Assembly: GCA_028564675.1 (NCBI GenBank)
Contig: JAOVVO010000175.1
Location: forward strand, 1 to 64,000
Direction of reading: 5' to 3'
From: Onchocerca lupi
Taxonomy: Eukaryota; Nematoda; Chromadorea; Rhabditida; Onchocercidae
DNA: 64,000 bases
Shown: positions 50,087-63,793 of the stretch, in pieces
Numbering within the stretch: the stretch's first letter is position 1
How the letters are laid out: each line of letters starts with the position of its first letter
Notes under the pieces: generated by a model
What the model was told of the DNA's origin: nothing
Databases searched by the model: none
Seen by the model: only the letters and a program-made list of their open reading frames with translations
Program-made: the position numbers and the translations under genes

Positions 50087-53000
50087 ATGGACGATTCCGA
50101 AAATGAATCATTACGGTTATTTGCGGGTCGATTCCGAACCAATGCTATCCCCCGAACTTACCAACAGTAAATATTGTATGTTATTGCATGGATTCAATTT
50201 AAAGAAAATACCGTTTTATTGATTGCCGGGCCAGTTACTGACTTCATTGTTGTCTTTGTGATGCAAACAGAATCTTCATTTCCTGAAATGGATTGAAAGG
50301 ATTAGTAAAATTGTAGTTAGATTAAAGTATCCTTGCGAAAAATGAACTAATGTCGTAATATGTTGAATGTAATTCTCTTTCCATAGCTAGTTTGAAAAAA
50401 AAAAAGAAAAAAAAAGAAGACCTTTGCAGCGCGATACAATTACTCAGGTGATGGTGAACTTGGTCCATATAATCCAGACTTGTCTAATGATTCTGAACAA
50501 TATGAATTGGATGATCATGTGGACGAGATGTCGCAAGCATATATTCGGCATGCTTCTCGAAAAGTTAGTTCATATTTAAATTCAAGAGCAATTTGAATTA
50601 CTTCATACTAGTTCGGCATTAATATTCTGGTGCTATCATTGCAAAGAATTATTTATATAGTTATGAAAATTGATGCTATTGTAATGCCAAGAAGTGATAA
50701 AAGAAATTAAAATAAGATGGACTCATTAAATTGATAAATGGAAATTTGAAATAAAAAGAAGCTCAGCATGAAATAATTAAAACTGAGCAGTCATTTCCTT
50801 CTTACAAATAAGATCAGTGGATTTCTTTGGCATCATACAGACTCTGAATAAAATTGTATGCAAAATACAAAGAGACATGCTTCAATTAAATAGTTATATC
50901 GATCACTTTAGAATATCAATTAAAATAAGAGAAGATCATTTGTGGTTTCTCAGTCAAATGATTTTCCTTGTTAACCTGCTGATTGAAAAAGAGTTTATTG
51001 CATAAATGCTTGAAGACGATAAAAATATTCTTCTAAATAACTCCGAGATTTGTTGAAATCTCAGAATTATTCAGAAAAAAATTTTTCCACAAAAGCAACA
51101 ATAATTTTTCCATCGAAAATCTTCGTTGAAAATATCTGTAGAAGGCGTTGGAAGAGATGGAATTTCGTTTTGTAAGTCGATATACTATTATCTGGAGGGC
51201 AACTACGAAAAATTAACAAATGGAATGAAATTAGTTGTAAAAACGAATGAACCATTTGAATTTATCTTTTTTTACTGCATCTTTCATGATAAGTTATGTT
51301 CCAAAGATTTCAAAAATGCTCAAATCTCTCGTCCATGTGATCAATTTCAAAAATCATTGCTTTTTGCTTAGAACGGTTCATCTGGAACAGTTGCATTGAA
51401 GGTGATAGTCGTCATTTTAACACTCGCTATTACCGTATTAAATTTCCTATTTTAAAGATATTTTATTTTCTTTCTGCAAAACAGTCGTAATTTCATTGTG
51501 AAAAGCTCTGCACTTAGCGTTGAAGAAAGACAATACCAAAAAATATAAATTGATATGATCTGATCAGTTCGTTCGACTTTCTTTTATCACCCTATGGTTT
51601 GTATGTCAGCACTTTATAATATTTTGCATTAATTAGCTTAACTATTTAAATAATAATGCTATCGGTCGACGTTCTTTAAAATTCTAACAGGATTATTGCC
51701 ATCCCTCTTATCTCTTCTTCTCTTCCTTCCATCTGTCTTGTAATGTATTAAATATTCTACACTGCATTTCTTTTGTGGATTTTCCGAGAATTTTCAAATC
51801 GTTTAAAAGACCGATTGTGAGCAACAAGGCACTCCTTTAAACAAGCAGTAATTTTCATATATTTGCAATTAAACTATTTTTCTTGTGCATTTATACTAAA
51901 AGATAAAAAATTCAAATATTTCAATCATTTTTAAAATAGTTAGATTGAAATTACTCAGATAATATTGCAAATAAATCAAAATATTGTGAATGAATATATT
52001 GCAAAAAACTCCGTGGTGACGATATAATTCTGTTTACTTTAGAGTTTCATTCTTTGGATTATTCCATGCATTCTCAATAATTTTCTACATGTAGAATTGA
52101 AGTGCTAAATAATTATATTTCACTTTGTTATCTTTGATAGACAAATTTTGAGTGATAGTATTTTCAAACAAATGAAAGTAAGCATTGATGATGCTTCCAA
52201 CAAGTAATATTTCAGAAACGGTTTATAAAAATTGATTTAAATTAGAGTTCGTAGCATAGAATAGTTATTGACAAGAGATATCAAGTTGAATTTGTTAGTT
52301 TTCATCTTAATGCGACCGATCATCACCGTCATCATCATCCTTTTCGTAAATGTAATTTTTCTGCTCTTTCCGCTTGATGTCCAATCCTTGACTACTTCCT
52401 GTCCTTAGTTTTATTCTGGAAGTTCATTTTAAAATGGAACAAGAAAGAATGATATATTTGCACTTGAAAATGAAATGTGATACCTAAAAAAAGAATAAGT
52501 ACCTTTTTAGTCCAGCTATTTTGATTTTTCTTCGAGAATTTCTTCAAAGTTCTCATTTCTTAAGCATGTTGACTGATCTTATGTTAGGAATGAGATTCAT
52601 TTCTTCTGAAAAATGACTTCCTCATTTTCTAATAACTGTCTTTGATTTTTGGTTCGAGAACTTTTCTCAAAATTTTTTTTCTGACTTCTTATTTTAAAAC
52701 AAAAAAATAATTTTTCCTCTTTATTTTTTGAACTCATATTCATTTTTCAAAGGCTTTGTAAACAAAATTTCAAACATATGTGTGGTTTCAAATTTTCGAG
52801 GCTACACAGTGGTTTCAAATTTTCGAAGCTACATAGTAATTTAAAATTTTTGAAGTTTGTTTATATACAGATTAAATAATCTTTGCTGATTGAAATGTCT
52901 CTTCCTTATCTCTTTAGGCATTATTGCTTGAGCGTATGTCTACATTCGACTAATGCCAAAATAGTAAACTTTTCTAATTTTTTTAGCATAAGTCAAAGTA

Positions 53001-56000
53001 TCAATACTGACGTTTTCTGTTTTAAATTCCAAAATCTATCTGCAGGAAAGATTATATCGAGAAAGATTGTCTCAGTGCAGCGCTACAATGGATCAGCAGA
53101 AATGGAATAAACGAGATTTGCTCGATGTACCGGATAAAACGGTATTTTTTGTTCAAAAAAAAAAAACTATTTGCGTGATTTACACTATCCCAGCTCCAAT
53201 ATGTCTAAAGCATATACATTTAATACAAGTCAAATATAGGTCATCTGTCATAGGAAACAAGGAATTCATGTATTATATTAATCAATCATTAGTTAATACA
53301 AAATCTTCCGACAACTAAATCATTATGCGTGCAACAGAGATGAAAGAAGAATTAGCATGAAAATAATTAATGCAATGAAATTAATTGCATAAATTATATG
53401 GCTGGAGAACTTTTCAGTGTATCGATGTTTCATCCACGAGTGAAGGACCAACAGTGCGAGATACGAGTGAAGATGATGAATTTGACCATGAAAGCGGTAT
53501 CAAAAAGGTTTGTATTAATTAGATATTTATATTAAATTCATTGATTCAGCTTAAATCATTTTCACTGTATTTATTATTCATATATGACATCACCTTGCTC
53601 TCTCTCTCTCAACATTCTTCTTCTTTGTATCTTCAAACGTTATCGAACTCTGATATCTTCGTTATCAGTAATTAAAGGAAGGAAAAGCCTCTAAGCCAAG
53701 CCCTATTTATATGATCATCCTTATCCGAAGGAAGGGAAGGGAAGTGTCACAATGATGGAAGATTTGTTATTTGCTTTCTGCCAACTTTTGTTCTCGTTGT
53801 GAATTGTTTGAGTGAATAGATATTACTGCTCTAGCAAATGTCAGTCACAATTTCTTCTTCTTCATTTCCTTCTTCTTAGCGACGATAACAAAATAATAAA
53901 CTTCTCATTCATCCTTTTGGCTCAATTCTCTCTCCAAGCTTACTTACTGTTCCAATAATTCCAAAGTCAGCAGCGATAATACTACTGTTCGCTTGAATTT
54001 TATCAAAACTTCTCCAAATAAATCCTTAAAAATGCAAAAAAAAAAAAGAAAAAAAAAGCATGAGAATGAGAAAATAGTCATTCTAACGGGATTTCGGAAA
54101 TTTATAACTCTGCGAATTACCAAACATGATTTGTTCATTTTTTTCTTCAGCGATTTTTTTCTTATCTCGTCAAATAATTTGGGAATATACGTTTTGATAA
54201 GTGTAGCATTCAGCTAAATATTATTTTTTAATTCTTTTTTTTTTTTGCTAACTTGAAAAATTGGACTGATTGGCAACAAATTCTGCGATTGAAATGTTTG
54301 GTGTTAGCATTACAACTTCGAACCGATTTTGATGAAATCAACAATGAACTGGTGGAAATATAAAAATAACAAATTCTTTGTTAAATTTGAAAAATTATCA
54401 TAGAAACTACAATAAATGCCAAAGCAGACCTTTCTTTTGATCTTTGGATTATCTCACATCTTACTGTCAGTTATTGCTTTGTTTCTTTCATTTCAGTATG
54501 CCAAACTTATTTTACCACACGTTGGTCTGGTATTATTGACCTGTGCTTATACATTTGTTGGTGCATCAGTATTTTACAGTGTCGAACAACCACATGAACT
54601 GGCCAGCAAAAGGCGACAAGTAAGTTTAGCGATGTTGATTCGGAGATTCTGTTGTTCAGGATGAACAAGTCATCACTTATTTATGGTAGCATTTATGAGA
54701 ACTTTTAGCTCTACAAATTCATAATTGGAATGCTGTTATGATGAGTAAGCAGAATATTGCAGCTATTATACTGTTAAATTGATGTGATCTGAAAAGTTGA
54801 TGACAACTCTTTATAATCATGATTTTGAGAAGTTATTATGAGCATTCAAAGAGCCATAATCAGTCATCTCTGGAACTCAGAATTCTGTCATATTTAGTTG
54901 GATATGATATATGAACGACAGGAAGAGTTCGTGAATTCATTGTTTACCTTGGCAATGCTCAATGAAACTCGACGTGAAGTATGGTCACAAGTAACCAAGC
55001 AGCACATGCATAATATGAGCGATCATCTTTTCAACGCTTTCGAAAAATTCTTTTTAACTGCTGCCGAAGTTCGTGCTAATGATACCATCGAGATGTGGTC
55101 TTTCTCCACTTCTATCTTCTTTGCTGTCACTGTTGTTACCACTATCGGTCAGATTATTCTGATTTTTTTTTTTTGACAAATTAGAAGTACTTATTTTATC
55201 TTCTACCCATTTTGAAATTGCTTCCCTCAAAAATTTCATTCAATTTAATTTGATAATGAATCATTATTTTGCAAAAATCATTTAAAAAAGAAGCACTTTG
55301 AAATAGATTTTTCGGAAATTCTTCTGTTTCAGGATATGGTAATCCAGTACCGGTAACACAACTGGGTCGTATGATGTGCATTATATTTTCATTATTTGGC
55401 ATACCTTTGACATTAGTGACCATAGCAGATATTGGTAAATTTTTAAGCGAGCATCTAGTTTGGATGTACGGTAACTACCTCAAATTGAAGCATTTCTTGT
55501 GGGAAAGGCATCATTGGCACAAAGGTCACAAGGAAAGGGTATGCGAACAGTGTCAAAGGCAGGGTTTAAGTGCCGACATGCATTTCATTGAAGAACAGAG
55601 GTAAGTTCAATCGGTTTATATTGTTCATGAAAGCTGCGATAAGTGTTATCTTCATCAGAGTACAAAGTTCATCATAATTCGATATCTTCATCTGATGAGA
55701 ATTAAAATTAATATTAATGCCTTAGTATCATAAGTCAGTGTTAATGTCTAAACAGTATTTTTTCATTGTATTTGCCTTTAAATAATTATTATCAATTATA
55801 GGATACCAGCGATGTTGGTACTAGTAATACTTGTTGCATACACATCCTTGGGAGGTGTATTAATGTCTAATTTAGAGCCGTGGAATTTTTTCACTGCATT
55901 TTACTGGTCATTTATTACGATGACCACCGTTAGTTCTTTACCTTTTTACCATTTTTATCATTTTGATCATTGCTTCTCATGTGTAGTCACTGTAAAATTT

Positions 56001-57200
56001 TGCCAGCTTTTGGCTGGTATTTGGAATCACTTTAAAAACCGTTAAGAAAAAAGAAATTTTTTTCAGGTTGGTTTCGGTGATTTAATGCCCCGACGAGACG
56101 GTTACATGTACCTCATTTTACTTTATATTATTTTAGGTTCGTTTTATCTCAAGCAAATATGGATATCGTTAATGAATAGAAATCATTAGAATATATAAGC
56201 TACTATAATAAGACAATTGCATTAGTTCTTAGTTATTCTTAGTCTCGAAAGCTTCTGTGGATATGAACAAAAGTACCAAATAAAAGTGAAAAAGACCGAA
56301 ACTTCCAACTGAAAATTCCTCCGCTAAATTAAGAGAATTAATTTCGATATTTTATATTTTACCTAAGACACTGATTTGAGCGAAAATTTCTTTAGGTTTG
56401 GCGATCACGACAATGTGTATTGATTTGGTCGGCGTACAGTATATTCGTAAAATTCATTATTTCGGCAGGAAAATCCAGGATGCTCGTTCTGCATTAGCTG
56501 TCGTTGGAGGAAAGGTGACCATTCGACTCTCTAAATTTACTCTCTTTTGATTATAATTTTGAAAGTACCATTTCAGTTCGAAAAATATTGATGAACCGAT
56601 TCGTATATGAAACTCAAACTATGAATAATTTAGCTTTTCTAATTAGTTACATAATTTGGGATTTTGAGAAATTTTGAAGCTTTTTGAGTTGTAAATTTTT
56701 CTCGAAAATCAAAATCTTAGGTGGTGCTTGTATCCGAGCTGTATGCAAATTTGATGCAAAAGCGAGCAAAAAATTGCGATCAGAATACATTTATCGTCGA
56801 TAATTTCCATATATCGAAACATGTTATTCCGTTTATTCCTGCTGATATTCGATGGATTCGGTAAAATCTTATTTGATTCAATTGTTCCGCATGGTAAATC
56901 AGAGGATGTAATTTCAGTGAAAAATAGTTCTTAATTATTACTCTTCAATATTAAGAGAATGAAATTTCAGTAAAAATTAATTTCTGCATACTATTCCTTC
57001 TCTCAGCTTATCAGATTATAATTTTATATATAATCATAAGTTAGATGAACAGCAACTTTCATACTTGAAGTATATACTATTACAGGTATATTGACCAGAA
57101 TGCAGAATCATTGTCATCATCATCGTTGACTTCAACTCTCGACTTGCATTCCTGTCGCTTTTGCCATTCCCGATTCAGTATATCGCGTTATCATCCTTGA
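50087..57200 (+). CDS. Two-pore-domain (TWK/K2P) potassium channel
   Basis: A plasma-membrane background K+ channel subunit that works as a dimer and sets resting potential in nerve and muscle. Exons: 50087-50126 (tentative), 50430-50563, 53046-53141, 53418-53507, 54497-54619, 54898-55147, 55333-55600, 55802-55928, 56067-56136, 56396-56514, 56721-56860 and 57086-57200. Phases agree, giving about 523 residues. An acidic cytoplasmic N-terminus of about 150 residues precedes M1 (GLVLLTCAYTFVGASVFYSV). The extracellular cap carries NETRREVW. Pore 1 filter is TTIGYG (about 241-246) and pore 2 TTVGFG (about 375-380). M4 is followed by IRKIHYFGRKIQDA, as in nematode TWK channels. The M2-M3 loop has a CEQC motif and many histidines. 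The C-terminus ends with a serine-rich stretch and SRFSISRYHP. The first exon is uncertain: the strong GTAAAT donor at 50166 is out of phase, so a weaker GTCGAT donor at 50127 was used. Confidence 0.92.
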
Positions 57201-57459
57201 TCTCACCTAGTCTTTTCGTAGTTCCATTTTTATTTCAAGATTTTATCATTTCTCGAATTTTTCAAGACCAAATTCATATTTTCATCCTATCGCTTTTTTT
57301 ATGTTGCTGTTCCAGATATTTTAAAGCCAATAGAAAGAAATTTATTTCTTAATATTGTAAACTTTAAATAGATACAATTTAAGATTACAAAATATAGCGA
57401 TGAATTAGAACATAATTTGTAAAAAATTGCTTTACTAATTGTCAAATGAGTTTGGCTAA

Positions 57460-60400
57460 CTTCGCCATAATCATCGAAGACAATTAACGAGTAAAGACAC
57501 TGTCTTATATATTCAAAAATTGGTTAATTACCTCAAAGTGAGTAATATTAGTCGTATCTGGAACAGTTTTTCGACATATTCCGGATCTTCATTTTCTTCA
57601 GGGATTTTTGATTGCTATTTCAAGAGGCATGTAAAATAATGGATTTCATCTTAAATTTGATCTATTTTTTCAATCTGAGAACTAACACAATATTTTTGAC
57701 GCTTGATTTAAAGAGGAAAAGAATGCAAGAAATATCGTCGAGGGAGTAGAAAGAGTTCTTCTTAGTTGTTGTTCAGAAATAGCATAATGAATTTGATCAT
57801 TCTTCCTCAAATGATAAAATCTTCTGACAACTTATTTTCGAATACCATAGCTTAGAGCCTTAATTGACGGGAATTCTATTCACCTTATGAAGTGCTCAAT
57901 TTTGTCAATTAATTTATTTTTATGGTTAAAATATTGCAAAATCACTATTTATTTGTCATATTTCCTTTCTTCAGCACTGCTCTTCGCAATGCTATCATTC
58001 AATGCGTATGTTCCTTGGCGATAGTACAAGACGAACGTATCTTCAGAAAGAATGTCACAGTAATGCTAAAAACATTAGAAAAAGTTTCAAGAAATAAATT
58101 TGTAGAAATAAATGGAAAATTACATTCATATAGTTTAGGTCTGTCATTGTCATTTTTATCACTCATTATTTTGAATTAATTAAAAATGTCGTAGTTTAAG
58201 TATGAATCTTCTAATTATCTGTAAGAAAAGAGATAGATCTAGTGAGAAGTATATGAAAATTAGATGTGTAGAAGAAGCGAAAATCGATTACAAAAACCGT
58301 CATCTAATAACCGTTCCATTCTTTTTGATAGTTATTGGCTCAAAAGAATTCAATACATTTGAATGAGCAAAATTTCAGTTCAGTAATTTGCTTGCATTGC
58401 CTTCCAAATTATCTCATCTTCATTACATCATTACACATTGTCCTCCTTCTTTTTCTCCTCTTTCAACTGCCTGCTTGTTCGTATTTATTCAATTATTCAA
58501 TTTTACATAAAAGTGTGAAATTTGCATGAAAACAGCATTAGCTCGTTGATATGGTTCTTTGAACAATAATATGGCATAATAATTATTATAATCATTAGAA
58601 GCAATCCAAGCAACCAACCATTCCTTTCGAGTTTTTAATTTCTCAGCTGTATTTCGAGACTAAGGTAGAGTCAATGAAGTCTCTTCAAAATGGATAGCAA
58701 AGACACACTTGAATTGAAGACCAAAATTTCTTTTTTGGTATTCACAATCTATCATCATAACAAATCTCAAAAATGACTTTCTCCATATCTCACCATTATC
58801 ACAATTCGTTTCTGATGCTATTGTTTGTTTTCTACGAATGTTTTTCATTCAATCTCATAGAAATACTATTTGCAATATAGTAGAAAAGTTTACATACGGA
58901 AATGAAGCACTTTGGTAGGGTGAAACAAAGTGATAAATTTATGTAAGGAGAAGTTTAAAAGTTTTGTAGAGATAAGAATAGACGTAAAATTGAAATGAAC
59001 AAATAAACTTGAAAGTCCAGCTTTGACTTATACTTTATATCTACAAAAAATACTTATTTTTGTCGGGAAAATTGATTTGTAGCACAAACGAATCTCAAAC
59101 TTGAATAATTAAATCGTTTATCACGAAACTTTGACAACATGAAAACGAATAAACCATTACAATATCAGTCAAATCAACAAAACAATTCTAATGATGATAC
59201 CAGAACCCAAAAGGAAGAGAGACTAAAACAATCCTGACCTATTATACGTCCTCGTGATAATAACCCTTAAAAATGATCCTATACTCAGGACTACTCTTAT
59301 TTATAGAGAGAGGACAATGATAGAATTTGATCTACAAGAAGGCACCATTATTAGTACATGAGAGCGTGCCAATAAAGCCGCGTGACCTAGACTACAGTAT
59401 CTAAATTATTGATTTCACATTAAAATAACAATTCAAAACGGCAAAAATGATTGAATTATATAATTGATATCACGAAATTTCTCGGAATTCCCGACAATTT
59501 TATTATGAAGATAAGATGAAGGAATTTGAAATAATTATTGATTTTTTGCATTTGCTTTAAGAAATGAAATGTTTTCTCAAAATAATATTTGATGTTCACA
59601 CTGCATATTTGCTAAAAAATTTTAGGGCAAAAAATGCAGGTACTTTGTTGAATACGAAGGATATTTCTGTTTATTGTCAGAATAAAAAATAGAAATGCAA
59701 TCTCTTCCTTCAACGGCCTCAAATAATCCTTATCAGAAATTTTACTGAAACTTTTTACAATTAAATTTATGAGATTCCTTCAGAAAAGAGTATTAGTGTT
59801 GTAGCGGCTATCTGCTTCTATTTGATTCCAGTCTAAAATATTGCTGATTTTGCAGAAAGTTACAGTATTCATTCGGACATTTTCTATTCATGTAATGAAG
59901 TGCTTTTCCTTATTCTCCTACCTGTCGAAGGATGCTTGAAATTTCGGGATTTTCAAAATTTTGAATTCTAAAACTCTTTTAAAGAATAAGATTTTGAAAT
60001 AGAAGTTTTTGAAGCCGAAAGTACAAACTCTTGTAAAATCTTTTTTTTTTTCAACTTTGAATGAGACCGGAAAATTTGCTTTAAGATAATTTTATATTAA
60101 TTTCTGACTTCTTTTCTGCACAAATATAATAAATATAAATAAAACAAAGAATTGCCGATTAGAATTGTAATTCCATAGTATTATATGTTAGCAGTTGGTT
60201 GGAAAACTGGAAATGATTTACAGTTTTAATACTTTGTATGATAAAATAAAATGGATGCCATAATCTCTCAAATTTTAATTGTACTGTTTGTACTCATAAA
60301 TGATCATTTTTTTTACATATAAGTGACAATTATGCTCTTGCTAAAAACGAATCATACTTCAAGATCAATCTTATAAAGTTTAAGAGTTTAAACCACTTCT

Positions 60401-61541
60401 ATGAAAACGAGGAATTTAAACGGGGATTTTGTTGGATAGCAGGCTAGATAATTATTTTAGTTTTAATGAGAGCAAAAATTAAAACCTTTTTGAATGGTTA
60501 TTTTAAACATATATTAGTATAGGTAGGATGAAATAAAATAACTCGATTTGTTTTAGACTTCCAAACAAGAAAATTAAGGATTTTATTAATTAATAAAAAG
60601 GCTATAATAACGACCTTTTCCATCCTTCCTTGAAAATTGCTGAAAATCCAAAATTAACCAAACTACCTTGCACGAGTTAGGAACGGTAATGAAGATCAGG
60701 GTTTGAAAATTTTTTTAAAAAATATTTCATTCTGAACAAAGGAAAAAAAAACAAATAATGAAAATAAAATTGTTGAAAGGTACCAATTTTGTGAGATAAT
60801 TTTTCAGAGAGTATTAAATTGAAAAAGAATATTCATTTTCATTGTTGAAACAGAGCGTTGTTCAATTAACAATGAGAAAACAATTATTGGATACATTTTC
60901 TTGCTCTTGTTACGAAGCTTATTTCATCTCCTTTATGATTAGTTTTATTCCAGTTAGCTTTCAAGGTTGTAATCATCTAGCCAAATCTTCCGGCCATAAC
61001 TTGACTGCCTATGCATTCTCTTTGAACGAGAATTATGTCAAACATTTGTTAAAAAAAATTTTTTTTTTTTTCAGAGATTCAATCATCAATTCGACTTTCA
61101 CAGTTCAGTTGTTGATAATTATTTACTTTTACAGATCTACAAAGATATTAGTTCTCATCTGAGAGAGAAGAAATAGAATATGTCAATCAATCAATTATAA
61201 CGCATTTAAAAATCTTCATGTTTCATTTTCAAATCTTTATACGAACGGAAATTTTTTTAAACACTAGTTTCAATAATTAAACATCAATTCTAAAGTCAAG
61301 TTGTCTTTTTTATATTTTGAAATTGATAAAACTCCGTCAGAGAATTACTTTAACCATTAAACGGGCAATAATTCATCCCACTCATTTTTCCTTTTAGATT
61401 TCGGATATGTTGTGAAGGCTGCCAAACATCTTTATTGTGTTGTGGATAAGCATAATATCAACATAAACTTAAAAGTTTTTCAAAAATTTCTATTCGTGGA
61501 ATCCACACTTCGCAATCTGATGCTCTTAATGTATATGGCAA
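57460..61541 (+). CDS. Unrecognised multi-exon gene, helical repeat-like, ends uncertain
   Basis: Four plus-strand segments join in phase: an exon ending at 57537 (open from 57460; QLTSKDTVLYIQKLVNYLK), 57602-57630 (GFLIAISRG), 57975-58138 (TALRNAIIQCVCSLAIVQDE, then RIFRKNVTVMLKTLEKVSR) and 61398-61541 (FGYVVKAAKHLYCVVDKHN, then FVESTLRNLMLLMYMA). Donors are GTGAGT, GTAAAA, GTCTGT and GTAAAG; acceptors are TTCTTCAG, TTCTTCAG and CTTTTAG. The content is leucine-rich and helical, somewhat like HEAT/ARM repeat proteins, but I cannot name a family. The 5' end and any exons between 58138 and 61398 or after 61541 are unresolved. It lies immediately downstream of the K2P stop at 57200 on the same strand. 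Confidence 0.4.
58139..61397. other. Long putative intron, with a possible exon at 61072-61171
   Basis: Largely AT-rich. Near the right end, after a T-rich TTTTTCAG, the frame RFNHQFDFHSSVVDNYLLLQ runs on to IYKDISSHLREKK and a stop at 61169-61171. It looks coding but does not fit the phase chain of the surrounding gene. The 60842 frame upstream of it is less convincing. Confidence 0.3.
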
Positions 61542-63022
61542 GTAAAGTTTCACAGTCAAAAGAATCTGTTGACCGGAACACTTTATGTTGAAATTGTATT
61601 AATTTCTGATTAAAAATTCAAAAAAAAAATGGAAGTATTACTTAAGATCCAATGTAACTTCTAAGCATTCAACAAGATTAAATTTACTGTGCATTTCTTT
61701 ACTTTTAAATACGTTTGAATTTCAAATTTTTGCAAGGATGATCAGTAAATTTTTGCTAGTCTTCCGCAATCGATTATGATAGTCTCAAGAAATTCTAATT
61801 CTTCACTACGGTCTTTCATTGTTCGACGAATAATATACAAAAATTAGTCGAATAAATATTTTCACCAGTATAATATTGGTAACAAGCAATATGGAATCAT
61901 TCCCACGAAAAATAATTTTCTTTTTCATCCAAAAAAGCTGTAGTTCTTGCGAAATCAAAAATACAATTTTTTTTTTTTTTTTTTTAATGGAATTATAAAT
62001 TCTTGGACTGTCTTAATTTAATGTTGCCTTACTAATATGAACTCCTTCGTGGACTTTATAAGGTTCATTTATCATTATTTGTCGGGAAATTCCAAAAAAC
62101 GGTTTATTATAAGTAAGGAATGTTAAAAGTCAAGAAGCGCGAAAACAATTTTCAAATGGACCAACAAGGATAAACATGTTTACCGCTACAACAATAAACA
62201 TGTTAAGATCCAGATTTTGGAGAAGAGTCAGACTTCTACAAGAAGATTCCGACAGATGTTCTCTAAAACAGTTTTTCAGCAAGAGTTCCTACAACAGCTT
62301 ATAACAATCCAAATTGAAGCTTCAACAACAACACAACAATCCAAATCGATGCTGCAATAAACCCGATCGATGCGAGCGAAAAAGAAGAATAATTCTAGTG
62401 ATCAATTTACCTGGATATTTTCTGATATTGGTCTTACTAACAATCAATAAATCTTAAAAGAATTCGTCTCTGTCAAAAAAAAGAACTTCCTGACATCTAT
62501 TGCTGGCTTTGCTGAGTCACAATAGCAACAAGAATCAATTCCAACACAACCAATTCATAACCAAATTATACAAATTTAATCAGATTTTTCCCCTCAACAT
62601 CATTTTCATTGATGAGAGCGTACAGAAATCCGGGAACGCAAAAATTCCACTAGGAGCATTCGCTCTGCAAACAGGTCTCGAAGCCTAATTACGTATAAAA
62701 AAAAAAGCTCATAAATAATTTGATCTGAATCTTGCACTATAAAGTTATTTTTTCGAAAAAAGAAAAATTTCTAACAAGAATTCCGAAAACTATAATTCAC
62801 AATTGGAAAATTCTGCTTCTAATCCTCTAATTAACAAAGAATAACTCCAAGATTTTAAATCTTTTTTGAGGATTTCAAATTTCAAAAGAATTCTAAATTT
62901 TGGTCCAATTTCTCCTTTTCATCAATGAATAGCATCATATATTTTTGCATATGAACTGAAAGATTTCGGAACAAAAAAGGCATCTAGCTTCAGTAAATAA
63001 AACTGACTAAATGATTTATTGA
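61542..63022. other. Right-hand intergenic region
   Basis: At 62160-62350 there are CAA-rich, partly repetitive frames: one open for 42 codons from an ATG at 62178, and another (QEFLQQLITIQIEAS) after a TTTTTCAG at 62270-62277. These may be terminal exons of the gene to the left, but phases do not settle it. The remainder shows no feature. Confidence 0.35.
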
Positions 63023-63793
63023 TTATGAATACTGTTGTACATTACAAATCAAATTGTTTACAAATTCTTCGAACGTTTCGACATATGGTCCCAAGGAACA
63101 GTGTTTGATTTCTGAAAGAGATTACAATATGATTAAGACACAAAAATTTTTTTTACTGCAAAAACAAAGTGTAGCATATAATAAAAATGTTAATTCATAC
63201 TTATCATTTCAGCACTTGATCTTTTTATAAATACAACATTCTAGTGATATATAGTAGATGTGAAATCAGGTTCAGCATATTAGACATAATTATTCTTCTC
63301 AAATGATTTCCGATATTATCACGAGTCAAACTATCATAAAACGAATCGTGATAAATATTTAAGGCTTTAAATAGTGAAATGGGTATGAATTTTTAGAATT
63401 ATAAAGTTGAACAAATACCAAAATTCTTCCGATCTTTCTTCATTTCTCCATTGTGATCCAATTTTGAAATTTCCTGCAGTAAAGTGCTGAAACATTTTAG
63501 AGATTGGACTAGTTGTAAATGAGTACCAAAATCTGAAAATATGTGTATTGATATATATAAGTAATCAAGATTCGGAGAACAAATACTTACTCTATGCGAG
63601 GTAATTTTGCAATATTTATATCACATATTTGACTTGGATCAATAGGTACAGCTATAAGTCCAGTTTTAGGATGCACACAAAACGGACTTTTCAGAAGATG
63701 ATTTATTCCTGTGGAAACATGAACATCCAGACGAGGATAAGCATGCTGTAGCACGTAATCACGGAAATGGAATGATGACTGAGAACTGGCTAC
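63023..63793 (-). CDS. pri-1: DNA primase small (catalytic) subunit, C-terminal part
   Basis: The small subunit of DNA primase makes RNA primers for polymerase alpha at replication origins and on the lagging strand. Only the last three exons are in the window: 63793-63591, 63486-63419 and 63111-63023, with matching phases, giving about 119 residues. YVLQHAYPRLDVHVSTGIN followed by HLLKSPFCVHPKTGLIAVPI is a near-invariant signature of the PRIM1 family. The tail (KHCSLGPYVETFEEFVNNL) matches the family C-terminus. The catalytic aspartates lie in upstream exons beyond position 64000. The middle exon has two in-range acceptors; only TGTTTCAG at 63487-63488 keeps the frame, since the one before 63532 would lead to a stop. 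Confidence 0.92.

Noticed and set aside
63487..63532. Upstream acceptor extending the middle primase exon to 63532
   Set aside because: Joining from the GA|GTAAGT donor in that phase leads to a TGA at the next junction; the TGTTTCAG acceptor at 63487-63488 keeps the conserved frame.
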